From Chloroflexota bacterium (GTDB lineage: Bacteria; Chloroflexota; Dehalococcoidia; Lucifugimonadales; UBA3495): a stretch of DNA of 64,000 nt. Each line of letters begins with the position of its first letter. Position 1 is the first letter of the stretch. The DNA is taken from contig JAPOQH010000098.1 of the NCBI GenBank assembly GCA_026710825.1, positions 29,986-93,985 on the forward strand. Direction: 5' to 3'. Under the pieces are notes generated by a model. The model made no database searches. It had not been told where the DNA came from and was given only the letters and a program-made list of their open reading frames with translations. Positions 24,673 through 33,776 of this stretch are shown one piece after another. Both the position numbers and the translations under genes were made by a program.

Positions 24673-26318
24673 CTTGATGGATCGTCCTGGAGGTTGCGCG
24701 GCCCTTCCGCCGCCAACTCCGGCGCAGACAAACTCACGTCCGCCGTGATGGTCAATGTCCGCATCTGCGGAAATAGTAGCACATCGCGGATCGTCGCCTG
24801 CCCCGTCAGCAGCATCACCAACCTGTCAATTCCAATCCCGAGCCCCCCCGTCGGCGGCATCCCGTACTCCAGCGCGGTCAGGAAATCCATGTCCGTGCGG
24901 TCCGCCTCCTCGTCGCCGTACGCATCCCGTTGGTGCTCCTGGTCGGCGAACCGCGCCCGTTGTACTTCAGGGTCATTCAACTCCGTGTACGAGTTGGCGA
25001 TCTCCATCCCCGCGGCGAAAGCCTCGAAACGCTCCACATATCCCGGCCTGTCGGGGTGTCCCTTCGCCAACGGAGACATATCCTCCGGATAATCCATCAG
25101 GAACGACGGTTGCACCAGGTGCGGCTCCACGTACACCGACAACATCTTGTCGATCAGCCTGCCGCGCGCCTCCCGAGGACCCGGCTGCAACCCCAGGTCC
25201 AGGCACACCCGCGTCAGCGATTCGGAATCAGGGAAGTCCTCAATGTCGATGCCGCTACGTTTCTGCAATTCCTCCCGCAGCGACAGGCGCGGCCACGGCG
25301 GCGTGAAATCGATCATCTCGTCGCCCATCGCTACCGACATGGATCCGTGGATATCCTGCGCCAACGACGACACCAGCGATTCCACCATCTCCATCACAAC
25401 GTTGTAGTCAGCGTACGCTTCGTACGATTCCAGCAGCGTGAACTCGGGGTTGTGGTCCTGGTCTATGCCCTCATTTCGAAACACGCGCCCAATCTCGTAC
25501 ACCTTGTCCAGCCCGCCCACTATCAACCGCTTGAGGTACAACTCCGTCGCGATGCGCAGGTAAAGCTGTTCGTCCAGCGCGTTGTGATGCGTGATAAACG
25601 GACGCGCGTGCGCCCCCGCCGGAATCGGCACCAGTATCGGCGTGTCCACCTCCACGAACCCCCGCCTGTCCAGGAACCGCCGGATCCCGCTGATTATGCG
25701 GCTCCGCTGCACGAACGTCTCGGACACCTCCGGGTTGGCGATCAGGTCCAGGTATCGCTGCCGGTAGCGAGTCTCCACGTCCCGCAACCCGTGCCATTTC
25801 TCCGGAAGCGGCCGCATCCCCTTGGCCAGCAGGGTCAGCGAGCGCGCCTCGATGGTGGGCTGGCCCGTCCGCGTCCGTATCATGTTGCCGGTCACACCCA
25901 GGAAATCCCCCAGGTCAAGATCTTGCAACGTCTCGTATTCGTCCCCCAGCACGTTCTGTCGCAACATGGCCTGCACCACGCCTGATGCGTCCCGCAGGTC
26001 GAGGAAGGCCGCACGTCCCATCACGCGCATGGAAACGATGCGTCCGGCCAAGCTCAGGTTTTCAACCGCCTCCGGCGCGTCCGCCGATTCCGCCGCCTCG
26101 AATTGCTCGATGGCCTCGGTCGCCGTGCAACTGCGTTCAAAACGCGGCGGATACGGATCAACCCCGCGCTGCCGGATGCGGTGCAGCTTCAGCCTGCGGC
26201 TCTCCAGGTTGGCCTCCAGGCTCCCCAGGTTTTCCGTGTCGCCGGAATCAGTGTTCCCGGAGTCGGTATTCTGTGAATCGGTCGGTACGTTTGCTTCAGG
26301 CACGGCGATTTCGCACAA
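24669..26318 (-). CDS. lysS: Lysyl-tRNA synthetase, class II
   Basis: This 549-aa enzyme has the OB-fold anticodon domain (residues about 75-170, LAGRIVSMRVMG) and the class II core: motif 2 RVFRNEGIDQDHNPEFTLLE and motif 3 GLGIGIDRLVMLLTG. The first 30 residues contain a TDSGNTDSG repeat and look disordered. No ATG is available at the N-terminus; TTG 26318 or GTG 26303 must be used. A good promoter lies 50-78 bases upstream. It charges tRNA-Lys. Confidence 0.94.
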   Translation of the reverse strand: MCEIAVPEANVPTDSQNTDSGNTDSGDTENLGSLEANLESRRLKLHRIRQRGVDPYPPRFERSCTATEAIEQFEAAESADAPEAVENLSLAGRIVSMRVMGRAAFLDLRDASGVVQAMLRQNVLGDEYETLQDLDLGDFLGVTGNMIRTRTGQPTIEARSLTLLAKGMRPLPEKWHGLRDVETRYRQRYLDLIANPEVSETFVQRSRIISGIRRFLDRRGFVEVDTPILVPIPAGAHARPFITHHNALDEQLYLRIATELYLKRLIVGGLDKVYEIGRVFRNEGIDQDHNPEFTLLESYEAYADYNVVMEMVESLVSSLAQDIHGSMSVAMGDEMIDFTPPWPRLSLREELQKRSGIDIEDFPDSESLTRVCLDLGLQPGPREARGRLIDKMLSVYVEPHLVQPSFLMDYPEDMSPLAKGHPDRPGYVERFEAFAAGMEIANSYTELNDPEVQRARFADQEHQRDAYGDEEADRTDMDFLTALEYGMPPTGGLGIGIDRLVMLLTGQATIRDVLLFPQMRTLTITADVSLSAPELAAEGPRNLQDDPSS

Positions 26319-26367
26319 GTTGCGGGGCGTGTCGGGATGAATGGCAATTCGGATTCAACGAATATTT

Positions 26368-26396
26368 ATCGTAAGCGGGCGCTTTGGGAATGTAAA
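26368..26396 (-). promoter_or_regulatory. Promoter of lysS
   Basis: On the minus strand TTTACA (26396-26391), a 17-base spacer and TACGAT (26373-26368) make a sigma70-like promoter. The expected start leaves a leader of roughly 40 bases before the TTG at 26318. Confidence 0.5.
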
Positions 26397-26518
26397 GGAA
26401 ACTCGCTAAATCATGTCATATTTTTGATAGTGGTCACATTCCTCACTTGACTATAATGACCCACCACTTGGTGTGGCGAATCCATCATCTACACCTATAC
26501 GGCCACTGAGGTGAGAAT

Positions 26519-27118
26519 ATGATCCAGAGAATGATCGGTGCGGCGTTTTTCAACCGCCAAACCTACGAGGAGATCGAACAAGACCAGGGAGCCTTGGGCC
26601 AGGCGATCGGCGTTGTCCTGCTGGTTACGCTGTGCGGAGTCGTCGGAGGCGTGATCGGCGGACTGATGCAGGGTTCCGCTGTGCTCGGCATCCTGTTCGG
26701 AATAATCGGCGGCTTGGTGTTCGGCATCATCCGCTGGGCCCTGTGGGTCTCGGTCATGTACTTGGTTGGCGGCAAGATGCTCAGGACCGGCGACACGCAG
26801 ACCAGTTGGGGCGAATTGGGTCGTGTGATGGGCTTCGCCTATACGCCGGGCGTCTTGTCCGTGTTGTCGTTCATACCTGGCATTGGCGGCCTGTTCCCTG
26901 TCATCGGCTTTTGCTGGACCTTGGCCGCCGTGACCGTGGCGGTCCGTCAGGCGATGGATTTTGAATCCACCGGACGAGCGATTGGCGTGGTGTTGCTGTC
27001 CGCAGTGATCGGCTTCATCCCGTGGGTGATCATATGGGCGATTCAATTGGCGATTCTCGGCGGACCGGAAGCGCCGCCGGTCGAAAGCGCGATCCGGAAC
27101 CTGATGTCCGTCATCTGA
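26519..27118 (+). CDS. Yip1 family integral membrane protein
   Basis: This 199-aa protein has five hydrophobic segments: about 28-50, 55-80 (LGILFGIIGGLVFGIIRWALW), 105-125, 128-145 and 160-185. The order of segments and the VSVMYLVGGKMLR turn match the Yip1 domain. Members span the bacterial cytoplasmic membrane; function is not established. A TATAAT at 26452-26457 is a possible -10 about 60 bases upstream. It begins a plus-strand pair with the folate gene, 6 bases apart. Confidence 0.8.
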   Translation: MIQRMIGAAFFNRQTYEEIEQDQGALGQAIGVVLLVTLCGVVGGVIGGLMQGSAVLGILFGIIGGLVFGIIRWALWVSVMYLVGGKMLRTGDTQTSWGELGRVMGFAYTPGVLSVLSFIPGIGGLFPVIGFCWTLAAVTVAVRQAMDFESTGRAIGVVLLSAVIGFIPWVIIWAIQLAILGGPEAPPVESAIRNLMSVI

Positions 27119-27124
27119 TCCAAC

Positions 27125-27850
27125 ATGCGCGATAAGTGGGCAATACGCGACGAGGTCTGGACGGCGCTGGAAACCGCCCGCGTCGTCCGCGGCAGGTCCG
27201 TTCACGACAAGATCCCAAACTTTTATGGGAGTGACGATGCCGCTCTGCAGGTGACTGAACTGCCCGAATGGCAGGCCGCACGTGCCGTCAAGAGCAACCC
27301 CGACCAGGCCCAGCGCCCACTGCGCCAACTGGCTCTGGAACAGGGCAAGCTCCTCTACATGGCCGTTCCCCGCCTCAAAGATGAGCGCGTATTCATCGAA
27401 CTCGACCCCACGCGTCCCGAGGTAGAACCCAAAAAAGCCGCCACCATCTCCGGCGCGTTCAAGGTCGGACGGCCCGTCTACGTCGCCGAGATGCAGCCCG
27501 TTGATCTCGTGATATCGGGCTCGGTTGCGGTCAACCGGCAGGGCGTGCGCATCGGCAAGGGCGGCGGGTTCGCTGACCTCGAGTACGGTCTGGCCGCTGC
27601 TGCCGGCATCCTGGCGCCTTCAACCCCCGTGATCAGTACCGTGCATCCCATGCAGGTCCTGGCCGAAGACCTCCCCTGGACCCAGCACGACGTGCCCCTC
27701 GACATTGTCGTAACTGCGGACGAGGTGATCCGGTGCGACCGCAGCGGCGGCGATATCCCCCGGCCCAGCGGCATCTACTGGGAAGACCTCGACGAGCGCA
27801 AGATCCGTTCGATACCGTTGTTGGCCAAGTTGCGGTCTGAAAACGCATGA
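27125..27850 (+). CDS. 5-formyltetrahydrofolate cyclo-ligase family protein
   Basis: This 241-aa protein shows the MTHFS fold: an N-terminal helix-rich part with KSNPDQAQRPLRQLALEQGK, then LLYMAVPRLKDER and RIGKGGGFADLEYGLA, the family's 'G-x-G-x-G-x-x-D' phosphate/ATP loop. Classical enzymes convert 5-formyl-THF to 5,10-methenyl-THF using ATP. This is the longer variant, in which the catalytic details may differ, so a folate role is likely but not certain. Confidence 0.82.
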   Translation: MRDKWAIRDEVWTALETARVVRGRSVHDKIPNFYGSDDAALQVTELPEWQAARAVKSNPDQAQRPLRQLALEQGKLLYMAVPRLKDERVFIELDPTRPEVEPKKAATISGAFKVGRPVYVAEMQPVDLVISGSVAVNRQGVRIGKGGGFADLEYGLAAAAGILAPSTPVISTVHPMQVLAEDLPWTQHDVPLDIVVTADEVIRCDRSGGDIPRPSGIYWEDLDERKIRSIPLLAKLRSENA

Positions 27851-27925
27851 CCCGTAACCCACGCTTCCCATGACCGATATCGGCCCCACTTTCAATGGTG
27901 GGGTCGATTCGTTTCGGCGTGTGTG

Positions 27926-27931
27926 TATAAT
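27926..27931 (+). promoter_or_regulatory. Probable -10 (TATAAT) before the conserved hypothetical at 27998
   Basis: A perfect TATAAT is preceded by GTGTG, 66 bases before the start codon. The -35 is not clear. Confidence 0.4.
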
Positions 27932-27997
27932 CTGGACATAATCGACGTTCGGACCCCGGTTGACGTCGAATCACCCGCAAAACAGGAAGGAGGAATC

Positions 27998-28441
27998 ATG
28001 ACTCAACAAGCTATGCATGCGCGAATGGGAGGCTCCACTGGCGGGGACGAGGAACTGATCCCGGCCGGCGCAGTGACCTTTGGCCTGGTGTACCGAACCG
28101 ACGTGGGCGCAATGAGCGACGAGGGCATCTGCATACACGTGTACGGCAACGATGTCGAAGGCGACGATAAGGAACTCCTGCGGTTCGACTGCTTCCGCAT
28201 CGGCCCCCACTACCACTACCGCAACAAGACCATCGACAAGAACGTCCGCCTGGAGCTCGACTTCACCGCCGAGGGCGATCCTCTGGCCTGGACCCTCGAC
28301 AAGATCCAGAACCGCCTGCCCATCATGCTGCTGGGCTGCGAAGCCGAATCAACCGCTCGCGCCGTCGATCAGCGCGACGTTGACGCGGCCATCCCCCACA
28401 TCGTCGCCTGGGCGGAAACCAAGACCCACAACCGCGGATAA
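27998..28441 (+). CDS. Conserved hypothetical protein
   Basis: This 147-aa protein is not assigned to a family. It is acidic, begins MTQQAMHARMGGS, and has a beta-rich core (ICIHVYGNDVEGDDKELLRFDCFRIGPHYHYRN) with a histidine/tyrosine cluster. A helical tail (VDAAIPHIVAWAET) follows. AAGGAGGA lies 5 bases before ATG 27998, a strong ribosome site that suggests good expression. No signal peptide or membrane segment. A hairpin follows the stop. Confidence 0.7.
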   Translation: MTQQAMHARMGGSTGGDEELIPAGAVTFGLVYRTDVGAMSDEGICIHVYGNDVEGDDKELLRFDCFRIGPHYHYRNKTIDKNVRLELDFTAEGDPLAWTLDKIQNRLPIMLLGCEAESTARAVDQRDVDAAIPHIVAWAETKTHNRG

Positions 28442-28471
28442 ATGGGCGCAGCGCGAAAACACGCGCGAAAA

Positions 28472-28516
28472 CCAACAGCGGGTTCGGCTCACCCGGGCCG
28501 GACCCGTTTCTGTTGG
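28472..28516 (+). terminator. Imperfect long hairpin after the 27998 gene
   Basis: CCAACAG..CGGGTTCGGC pairs imperfectly with GCCGGACCCG..CTGTTGG around a short loop. It lacks a clear T-run. It sits between the plus-strand hypothetical and the end of the convergent chrA gene. Confidence 0.4.
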
Positions 28517-28605
28517 TAAGGGCCGGCCGAGCCGTTTGCTCTGCACAAGCGGGGCAAAACCCATGACGCCATCCGCACCAGATTCAACGGAGCGGTACGT
28601 GGGTT

Positions 28606-29850
28606 TTACAACAGCCCCGCCCAACCGAAAATCCAGCCCAGCACGCCCGCGCCGATGATAACCAGTGGCGCTGGGGCTCGGAAAAACATCACCGACCCGA
28701 AGGCCGCCAGGGTGATCACCGCTCCGCCGGCGCTGGGATCGGCCCGCTCCCACAGCAGGAACACCACGCCCACCACCAGGCCTATTGCGGTCGCATTGAC
28801 TCCCGTCAGGGCTATCCTCACCCACGGATACCGCCGCACCGTCTCCCAGAAGGGCAGCACCCCGAAGATGATCAGCACCCCCGGCAGGAATAGACCCACA
28901 AAGGCCAGCAAAAGCCCGGGCACGCCCCCGGCCACTGCCCCCAGGTAAGCGCTGAAGCTGAACAGCGGGCCGGGCAGGGCCAGCATCAGGGCCAACCCGT
29001 CCAGGAACTGCTGCTGCGTTACCCAGCCGGGTTCCACCACCTCGGCGCTGAGCATGGGCAATACCACCTGCCCGCCGCCAAAAATCAGCGACCCGGTGCG
29101 ATAGAAAGATTCCAGGACTTGCAGCCATGGCCAGTCCAGCGCCAGCCGAGCCAGGATCAGCGCCCCCAGCAGTCCGATAAACACCACCAGCAGCAGGCCG
29201 CCGGCCACCCGCGAGATTCCCAGGTTGTCCAAGGGAATGCTGCCTGATCGGTCGACCGCGTCGTGTCGTTGAGAGCGCAGGGCGACCGCCGTCACCATCC
29301 CTCCCAGGGCCAGCACCACCGGAAATGCCCAGGGTTGACGCACCAGTATGGTCACCACCGCTCCCACGAGCATCAGGCCCATGGTCAGCCGTGTGTTGAC
29401 CACCGCCACGCCCAGCCTCCAGGCCGCCACCGCCACCAATGCCACCGTGGCCGGCTGTACCCCGTCCAGCCACAACGGGCGCTCTCCCTCGTCCAGGAAA
29501 GTCGCCACACCCAGGCCGGCCAGGGCCATTATCGTCGCCGCCGGATACAGAAAGAGCAGAAACGCCAGCAGGCCGCCCAGTGGCCCTGCCCGGGCCGTGC
29601 CGACCGCCACCACCATTTGAGTTGAGGTGGGGCCGGGCAGTCCCTGACCCAGGCCCAGCAGTTCCACAAACCGCTGTTCGTCCAGCCAGCGGCGCCGGGC
29701 GACAAAACGCTCCTGCAGCAGGGCGATATGCGCCTGCGGTCCCCCAAAAGCTATCCAACCCAGCGGCAGGAACGCCCAAGCCACCTCGGCCAGCCTGCGG
29801 GGCAGCGAGGGAATGTGCTCGGGACCACGGTGTTCAGCTATCTCTTCCAT
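28606..29850 (-). CDS. chrA: Chromate transporter, ChrA family (two-domain)
   Basis: This 414-aa membrane protein is made of two homologous CHR halves. The first has FGGPQAHIALLQERF and LGLGQGLPGPTSTQ; the second has FGGGQVVLPML and LALMLALPGPLFSFSAYLGA. It has 10-12 hydrophobic segments. The family expels chromate by proton antiport, although many members are uncharacterised. The ATG has only a weak ribosome site. The next gene is a second anion-exporter type. Confidence 0.9.
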   Translation of the reverse strand: MEEIAEHRGPEHIPSLPRRLAEVAWAFLPLGWIAFGGPQAHIALLQERFVARRRWLDEQRFVELLGLGQGLPGPTSTQMVVAVGTARAGPLGGLLAFLLFLYPAATIMALAGLGVATFLDEGERPLWLDGVQPATVALVAVAAWRLGVAVVNTRLTMGLMLVGAVVTILVRQPWAFPVVLALGGMVTAVALRSQRHDAVDRSGSIPLDNLGISRVAGGLLLVVFIGLLGALILARLALDWPWLQVLESFYRTGSLIFGGGQVVLPMLSAEVVEPGWVTQQQFLDGLALMLALPGPLFSFSAYLGAVAGGVPGLLLAFVGLFLPGVLIIFGVLPFWETVRRYPWVRIALTGVNATAIGLVVGVVFLLWERADPSAGGAVITLAAFGSVMFFRAPAPLVIIGAGVLGWIFGWAGLL

Positions 29851-29921
29851 CCGTGCATCTTCCGGAGTCTCAGTGGTCGAGGTACAGGTTCATTGCTCAC
29901 ATTCTTGCCGTCGTCGGCCTG

Positions 29922-30764
29922 TCAGAAAAACGCGGTCGAAGCTCTCAGCAGCATCATGCATCCGGATCCGGTGAGCAAAATTCCCATGACCAAAAGCAAC
30001 AGGTTGATGCTGATGCGGCCCGTGAATTTGGCGCCATAGTAGCTGCCCACAATGGCCGGCCCCAACAATATCACTAAGAGCGCCAGATCGGGGCGCGTGT
30101 GCAGCACATGTCCCAACCACCCCAATGCGCCCATCGTCATTCCTATGAACAGATTGCTGCCCGCAGCGATGCGCGGGTCGACCCGCATCACCCTGATAAT
30201 CAGCGGGAGCCTGACCGAGCCCAGCACCAGCCCGATCGCGCCCGCCAACAATCCGACCACGAAGCTCGCGCCCGCTCCACCGATGGTTCGGGCCACTGTG
30301 AATTGGCCGACTGATCCTTCCAACTGATCCTCGTGCGCCTGCTCCGAGCCGGAATCGCGCCGCCTCCGGTATGCCAGCAGGACCAGTTCAATGCCTTGCC
30401 ACAGGATCAGCCCCCCGGCCAGCGCAATCAGAATATTGACCGGAGCCTGATTGCTGTAATAGCCGCCCAAAAACCCGGCGACAAACGCAGGCACGCCGAT
30501 GATGGCGACCAGGCGCAATTTGACCCGACCGTCCCGGAAATGCCGGTAGCTGCCCGTAATTCCCACCACGCTGCTGACGAATATGTTCGCGCTGGCTGCG
30601 ATCGGGAGCGGTACCCCCAGCATCAGCATCGCCGGCAGGCGCATGGTGCCCAGCGACAGGCCGATCAACCCGCCCAGCAGGCCGACGAGGAGCGACAGCG
30701 CCAGCAGCAGCCCCGCCAACCAGACCGCAAGGTCGGAAGGTATTCCGAGATCGGAGAGAAGCAT
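29922..30764 (-). CDS. TSUP family sulfite exporter TauE/SafE-like permease
   Basis: This 280-aa protein has about eight hydrophobic segments arranged as two repeats (GLLGGLIGLSLGTMRLPAML and GLLAGAIGLVLGSVRLPLII), each with the conserved 'G-x-x-x-G-x-G-x-x-x-x-P' loop. The family moves sulfite, sulfoacetate or related organosulfur anions. A central KR/acidic loop (about 140-160) is cytosolic. It lies beside chrA, suggesting an oxyanion-handling locus (inference). Confidence 0.88.
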   Translation of the reverse strand: MLLSDLGIPSDLAVWLAGLLLALSLLVGLLGGLIGLSLGTMRLPAMLMLGVPLPIAASANIFVSSVVGITGSYRHFRDGRVKLRLVAIIGVPAFVAGFLGGYYSNQAPVNILIALAGGLILWQGIELVLLAYRRRRDSGSEQAHEDQLEGSVGQFTVARTIGGAGASFVVGLLAGAIGLVLGSVRLPLIIRVMRVDPRIAAGSNLFIGMTMGALGWLGHVLHTRPDLALLVILLGPAIVGSYYGAKFTGRISINLLLLVMGILLTGSGCMMLLRASTAFF

Positions 30765-30812
30765 TGTTCCGCTTCCCTACCTCGCCCGGACCTGTGCCGG
30801 ACCGTGTGTCCG

Positions 30813-31865
30813 TCAGGGCTGGCCCACCGCCTCGGCGACCCCAACCTCTTCCATCAACTCGGTGATCTGCCGCCAGGTTTCGTCCTCAATGAATATGCCG
30901 TTCTCCCGACGCTGCAACTCGGTCCGGTACTCGATCTCTCCCGGATAGTAGACCTCGCTGAATCCGGGGGCCGGCGGCGACGTCTTCACGAACTCGGCGA
31001 ACTCCGTCATTTCCTGCTTGAAGTCCTCCAGCGGCCGGAACTTGGACACATCGAACACCGCCAGGAAGCAGCCGTCGTTGTGCCGTGCCTGCGGGTCAAT
31101 CCCGAAGCCCAGGCCGGTCAGCAGTCCGGAGAACATCTCGACCATGAACGACAGGCCGAACCCCTTGTGGCCCTGGTCCGCGCCCACCGGCAGAATCGCG
31201 CCTCCGGCCGAGTAGTCGTTGGGGTCGTTCGTCGGATTGCCGTCCTTGTCCACAATCCAGCCCGTCGGCACCTGTTCCCCTCGATTACGAGCCAGGCTGA
31301 TCTTGCCGGCCGCCACGGCGGAAGTCGCCATATCCAGCAACACCGGTCCCTGCAGGTTGCTCGGCACCCCGATGCAGATCGGGTTCGTCCCCAGCCGCCG
31401 CGCCCGGCCACCGAACGGCGCCACCGCCTTGGGGCCCGCGCCGGAGTCGGCCGTCAACAGCGCGATCATCCCCTCTTGGGCGCAGATCGTCGGGTAGTCG
31501 CCCAGCCGACCGATGTGGCTCTGCCGTCGGACGGTGAACGCGGCGACGCCGCTCTGCTTGGCCTTGTCGATGGCCATCCGTGTCGCCTTCTCCGTTACCA
31601 CGAAACCGAACCCCCAGTGCCCGTCCACCACGGCGGTCGTGGGAGTTTCGCTCAGCACCTCGAACGGAGCCCCGGGAACGATGTGCCCGCGGTCAATCCG
31701 CTCGCAGTACTCGGGAATGTGAATGCAGCCGTGCGAATCGTGCCCCACCAGGTTGGCTTTCACCTGGTGCGCGGCGACGATCTCGGCCTCTTCTGCAGGC
31801 GTGCCTTTGGCTTGATAAATTGCGGACGCTGCCTTGTGCAAATATTCGGGCGTGAAGACTGGCAT
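30813..31865 (-). CDS. Ldh family oxidoreductase (malate/L-lactate/ureidoglycolate dehydrogenase type)
   Basis: This 350-aa NAD(P)-dependent dehydrogenase belongs to the YlbC/AllD/MDH2 family. Motifs include VGHDSHGCIHIPEYCERI near residue 42 (catalytic His in D-S-H-G), GPKAVAPFGGRARRLGTNPICIGVP and ILPVGADQGHKGFGLSFMVEM. These enzymes do not use a Rossmann fold. Substrates range over 2-hydroxy acids and ureidoglycolate; a purine-nitrogen role would fit the amidohydrolase genes here but is unproven. GGAGG precedes the ATG. Confidence 0.9.
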   Translation of the reverse strand: MPVFTPEYLHKAASAIYQAKGTPAEEAEIVAAHQVKANLVGHDSHGCIHIPEYCERIDRGHIVPGAPFEVLSETPTTAVVDGHWGFGFVVTEKATRMAIDKAKQSGVAAFTVRRQSHIGRLGDYPTICAQEGMIALLTADSGAGPKAVAPFGGRARRLGTNPICIGVPSNLQGPVLLDMATSAVAAGKISLARNRGEQVPTGWIVDKDGNPTNDPNDYSAGGAILPVGADQGHKGFGLSFMVEMFSGLLTGLGFGIDPQARHNDGCFLAVFDVSKFRPLEDFKQEMTEFAEFVKTSPPAPGFSEVYYPGEIEYRTELQRRENGIFIEDETWRQITELMEEVGVAEAVGQP

Positions 31866-31911
31866 TGCGGGCCTCCGTGTTTCGAGCAGATCGCTGGCGT
31901 TAATGCCGGAG

Positions 31912-31920
31912 ATTGTAGCA
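31912..31920 (-). promoter_or_regulatory. Extended -10 of the Ldh-type gene
   Basis: On the minus strand this reads TGC-TACAAT, 46 bases upstream of the ATG at 31865. Confidence 0.45.
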
Positions 31921-32017
31921 GGTAATTGTGAATCGATGCGGTGATCCGTATGCGCTCAATTCGCGCCCTCCGCATGCTCGACCGAGCGGCGCTGCCCGGC
32001 ACATCGTTACCTATCCG

Positions 32018-32422
32018 TCACAGCGCTTTCTCGAAGTAATGCCGGCTCGCCCCGCCTTCGTACCCTTCCGACACGCCGAACCTGCTGTACCCCGCCCTGA
32101 CGTAGAACTCCGGCGCCTGAAATGACATGGTATTGACCACCGCCGAAACACACTCCAGTTCCCTGCCGCGCTCCTCCGCCCAGTCCAGCAGACGGCTGCC
32201 CAAACCCATGGACCGGTAATCCTCGTGCACCCAAAGCGTCCTGATATGCAGCTTGCCCCAGTAGGCAGCGGCCTCAATCCCACCGACCACGCGGCCCGAT
32301 TCCAAGTAAACACCCCTGACTGGAATCACAGTCCGAACAACGCCAACCTCGGCGTTGTGCCCGTCCAGCCGGCGACCAATCTCCGCCGCCTGCTCATCCG
32401 TGGGGTTCGCCGAAAATTCCAT
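32018..32422 (-). CDS. GNAT family N-acetyltransferase
   Basis: This 134-aa acetyltransferase has the acetyl-CoA loop in HEDYRSMGLGSRLLDWAEE (R/Q-x-x-G-x-G/A) and the preceding strand LHIRTLWVHEDY. The C-terminal MSFQAPEFYVRAGYSRFG is also typical. It transfers an acetyl group to an amine on a small molecule or protein; the target is unknown. AGAGGCGGGT precedes the ATG. Confidence 0.88.
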   Translation of the reverse strand: MEFSANPTDEQAAEIGRRLDGHNAEVGVVRTVIPVRGVYLESGRVVGGIEAAAYWGKLHIRTLWVHEDYRSMGLGSRLLDWAEERGRELECVSAVVNTMSFQAPEFYVRAGYSRFGVSEGYEGGASRHYFEKAL

Positions 32423-32505
32423 ACCCGCCTCTGCTTCGTAGATTTGTGCCCTGCTCGCGGGTCCACCGCTTCAATCTTTAGCGGCCCACGCTCAATGGAC
32501 GGAGG

Positions 32506-32514
32506 ATTGTAGCA
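32506..32514 (-). promoter_or_regulatory. Extended -10 of the GNAT gene
   Basis: On the minus strand this reads TGC-TACAAT, 83 bases upstream of the start codon. Confidence 0.4.
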
Positions 32515-32665
32515 ACCCGATCCGCGCCATTCCCCATATGCCAACGGTACGCATGGACATGTCGACGCACTGGTACCGTCCCAAGACGCCCCCAATCGAT
32601 TTGCCCACCCGCCGCCGCCCCTATAAACTGCCCGCACTACCAATTGCCATTTGGAGGGAACCCTG

Positions 32666-33700
32666 ATGAAAGCAATATACATAAACGAAACGGGAGGCAC
32701 CGATGTCCTCACCCACGGCGACCGCCCCGATCCCGAGATCGCCCCCGGCGAGGTCCTCATCCGCGTCGGCGGGAGCGCCCTGAACCACCTCGACCTCAAC
32801 CTGCGCGCCGGCAACTGCAGCCGTTTCCCCCACATCCTCGGTTGCGACCTGGCCGGTGAGGTCGTGCAGATCAGCCCCGACGCCGGCACCGACCTGAAAA
32901 TCGGCGACCGCGTACTGGTCGATAACCGCGTCAAGTGCGGCGGCATCAACCTGTGCGAGCACTGCGCCGCCGGCCATGACCAGTGGTGTACCCGTCAGCA
33001 GCGCATCGGCGTTGACCTCGACGGCGGCCACGCCGAGTACGTCGTCGCCCCCGCCATCAACTCCTACACCATCCCCGACGAGATGTCGTTCGCGGAGGCA
33101 GCGGCCCTGCCTATCGCGCTCCACACCTCGTGGCACTGCCTAATCACCCAGGCCAAGCTGCAGCCGTGGGACGACGTCCTCGTCCAGGCCGCCGGCTCCG
33201 GCGTCGGCAGCATGGGCATCCAGATCGCCAAGATGATGGGCTGCCGCGTCATCACCACCGCCGGCAGCGACTGGAAGCTGGAGGAGGCAAAAAAGTGGGG
33301 CGCCGATGAGGTAATCAACTACCGCGAGGTCGACAGCCTCAGCGCCCGCGTGCGCGAGTTGACCGACGGCCAGGGTGTCGATGTCGTGTTCGACTGTGTC
33401 GGCGCGGATGTTTGGCACGAGAACATGCTCTCCCTCAAGCACGAAGGACGCCTCGTGATCACCGGCGTGACCTCGGGCAGCCAGATACCCATGGACCTGT
33501 CGGTGCTGCACGGCCGCCCCCTCCACCTCATGGGCAGCGGCGGCCGCAGTCGGCGCACCATGGCCGACGCCATGAAGATGGTGAACCAGGGCGCCCTGCG
33601 CGGCGTCGTCGGCCGCACCTTCCCCCTTGAAGGCGTCGCTGAAGCCCATCAGGTCATGCACGACCGCGATTTCTACGGCAAGCTCGTCATCGAACACTGA
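32666..33700 (+). CDS. Zinc-containing MDR alcohol dehydrogenase / quinone oxidoreductase-like
   Basis: This 344-aa medium-chain dehydrogenase has a structural zinc site, KCGGINLCEHCAAGHDQWC, with four cysteines. The nucleotide-binding motif is QAAGSGVGSMGIQIAKMMG. The usual catalytic zinc cysteine is absent: the position reads ALNHLDLN, and the loop is LGCDLAGEV rather than G-H-E. This suggests quinone-oxidoreductase-like or atypical alcohol oxidation. GGAGG precedes ATG 32666. The FAH gene follows 76 bases on. Confidence 0.88.
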   Translation: MKAIYINETGGTDVLTHGDRPDPEIAPGEVLIRVGGSALNHLDLNLRAGNCSRFPHILGCDLAGEVVQISPDAGTDLKIGDRVLVDNRVKCGGINLCEHCAAGHDQWCTRQQRIGVDLDGGHAEYVVAPAINSYTIPDEMSFAEAAALPIALHTSWHCLITQAKLQPWDDVLVQAAGSGVGSMGIQIAKMMGCRVITTAGSDWKLEEAKKWGADEVINYREVDSLSARVRELTDGQGVDVVFDCVGADVWHENMLSLKHEGRLVITGVTSGSQIPMDLSVLHGRPLHLMGSGGRSRRTMADAMKMVNQGALRGVVGRTFPLEGVAEAHQVMHDRDFYGKLVIEH

Positions 33701-33718
33701 ACAATCAACCGCAGGTGA

Positions 33719-33724
33719 TACAAT
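33719..33724 (+). promoter_or_regulatory. Extended -10 (TGA-TACAAT) of the FAH-family gene
   Basis: TACAAT is preceded by TGA, 52 bases before ATG 33777, in the short gap after the MDR dehydrogenase. Confidence 0.4.
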
Positions 33725-33776
33725 AACCCGCGCCAACACGGTCAAACTTACCTACATCCACGGAGGCAGTTCCGCT

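Noticed and set aside
28349..29779. 476-codon minus-strand frame overlapping chrA
   Set aside because: It overlaps the recognised chromate transporter in another frame and is Gly/Arg-rich without homology features.
30333..31925. 530-codon plus-strand open frame
   Set aside because: Antisense of the TauE/SafE and Ldh-type genes, no start signal and shadow-like composition.
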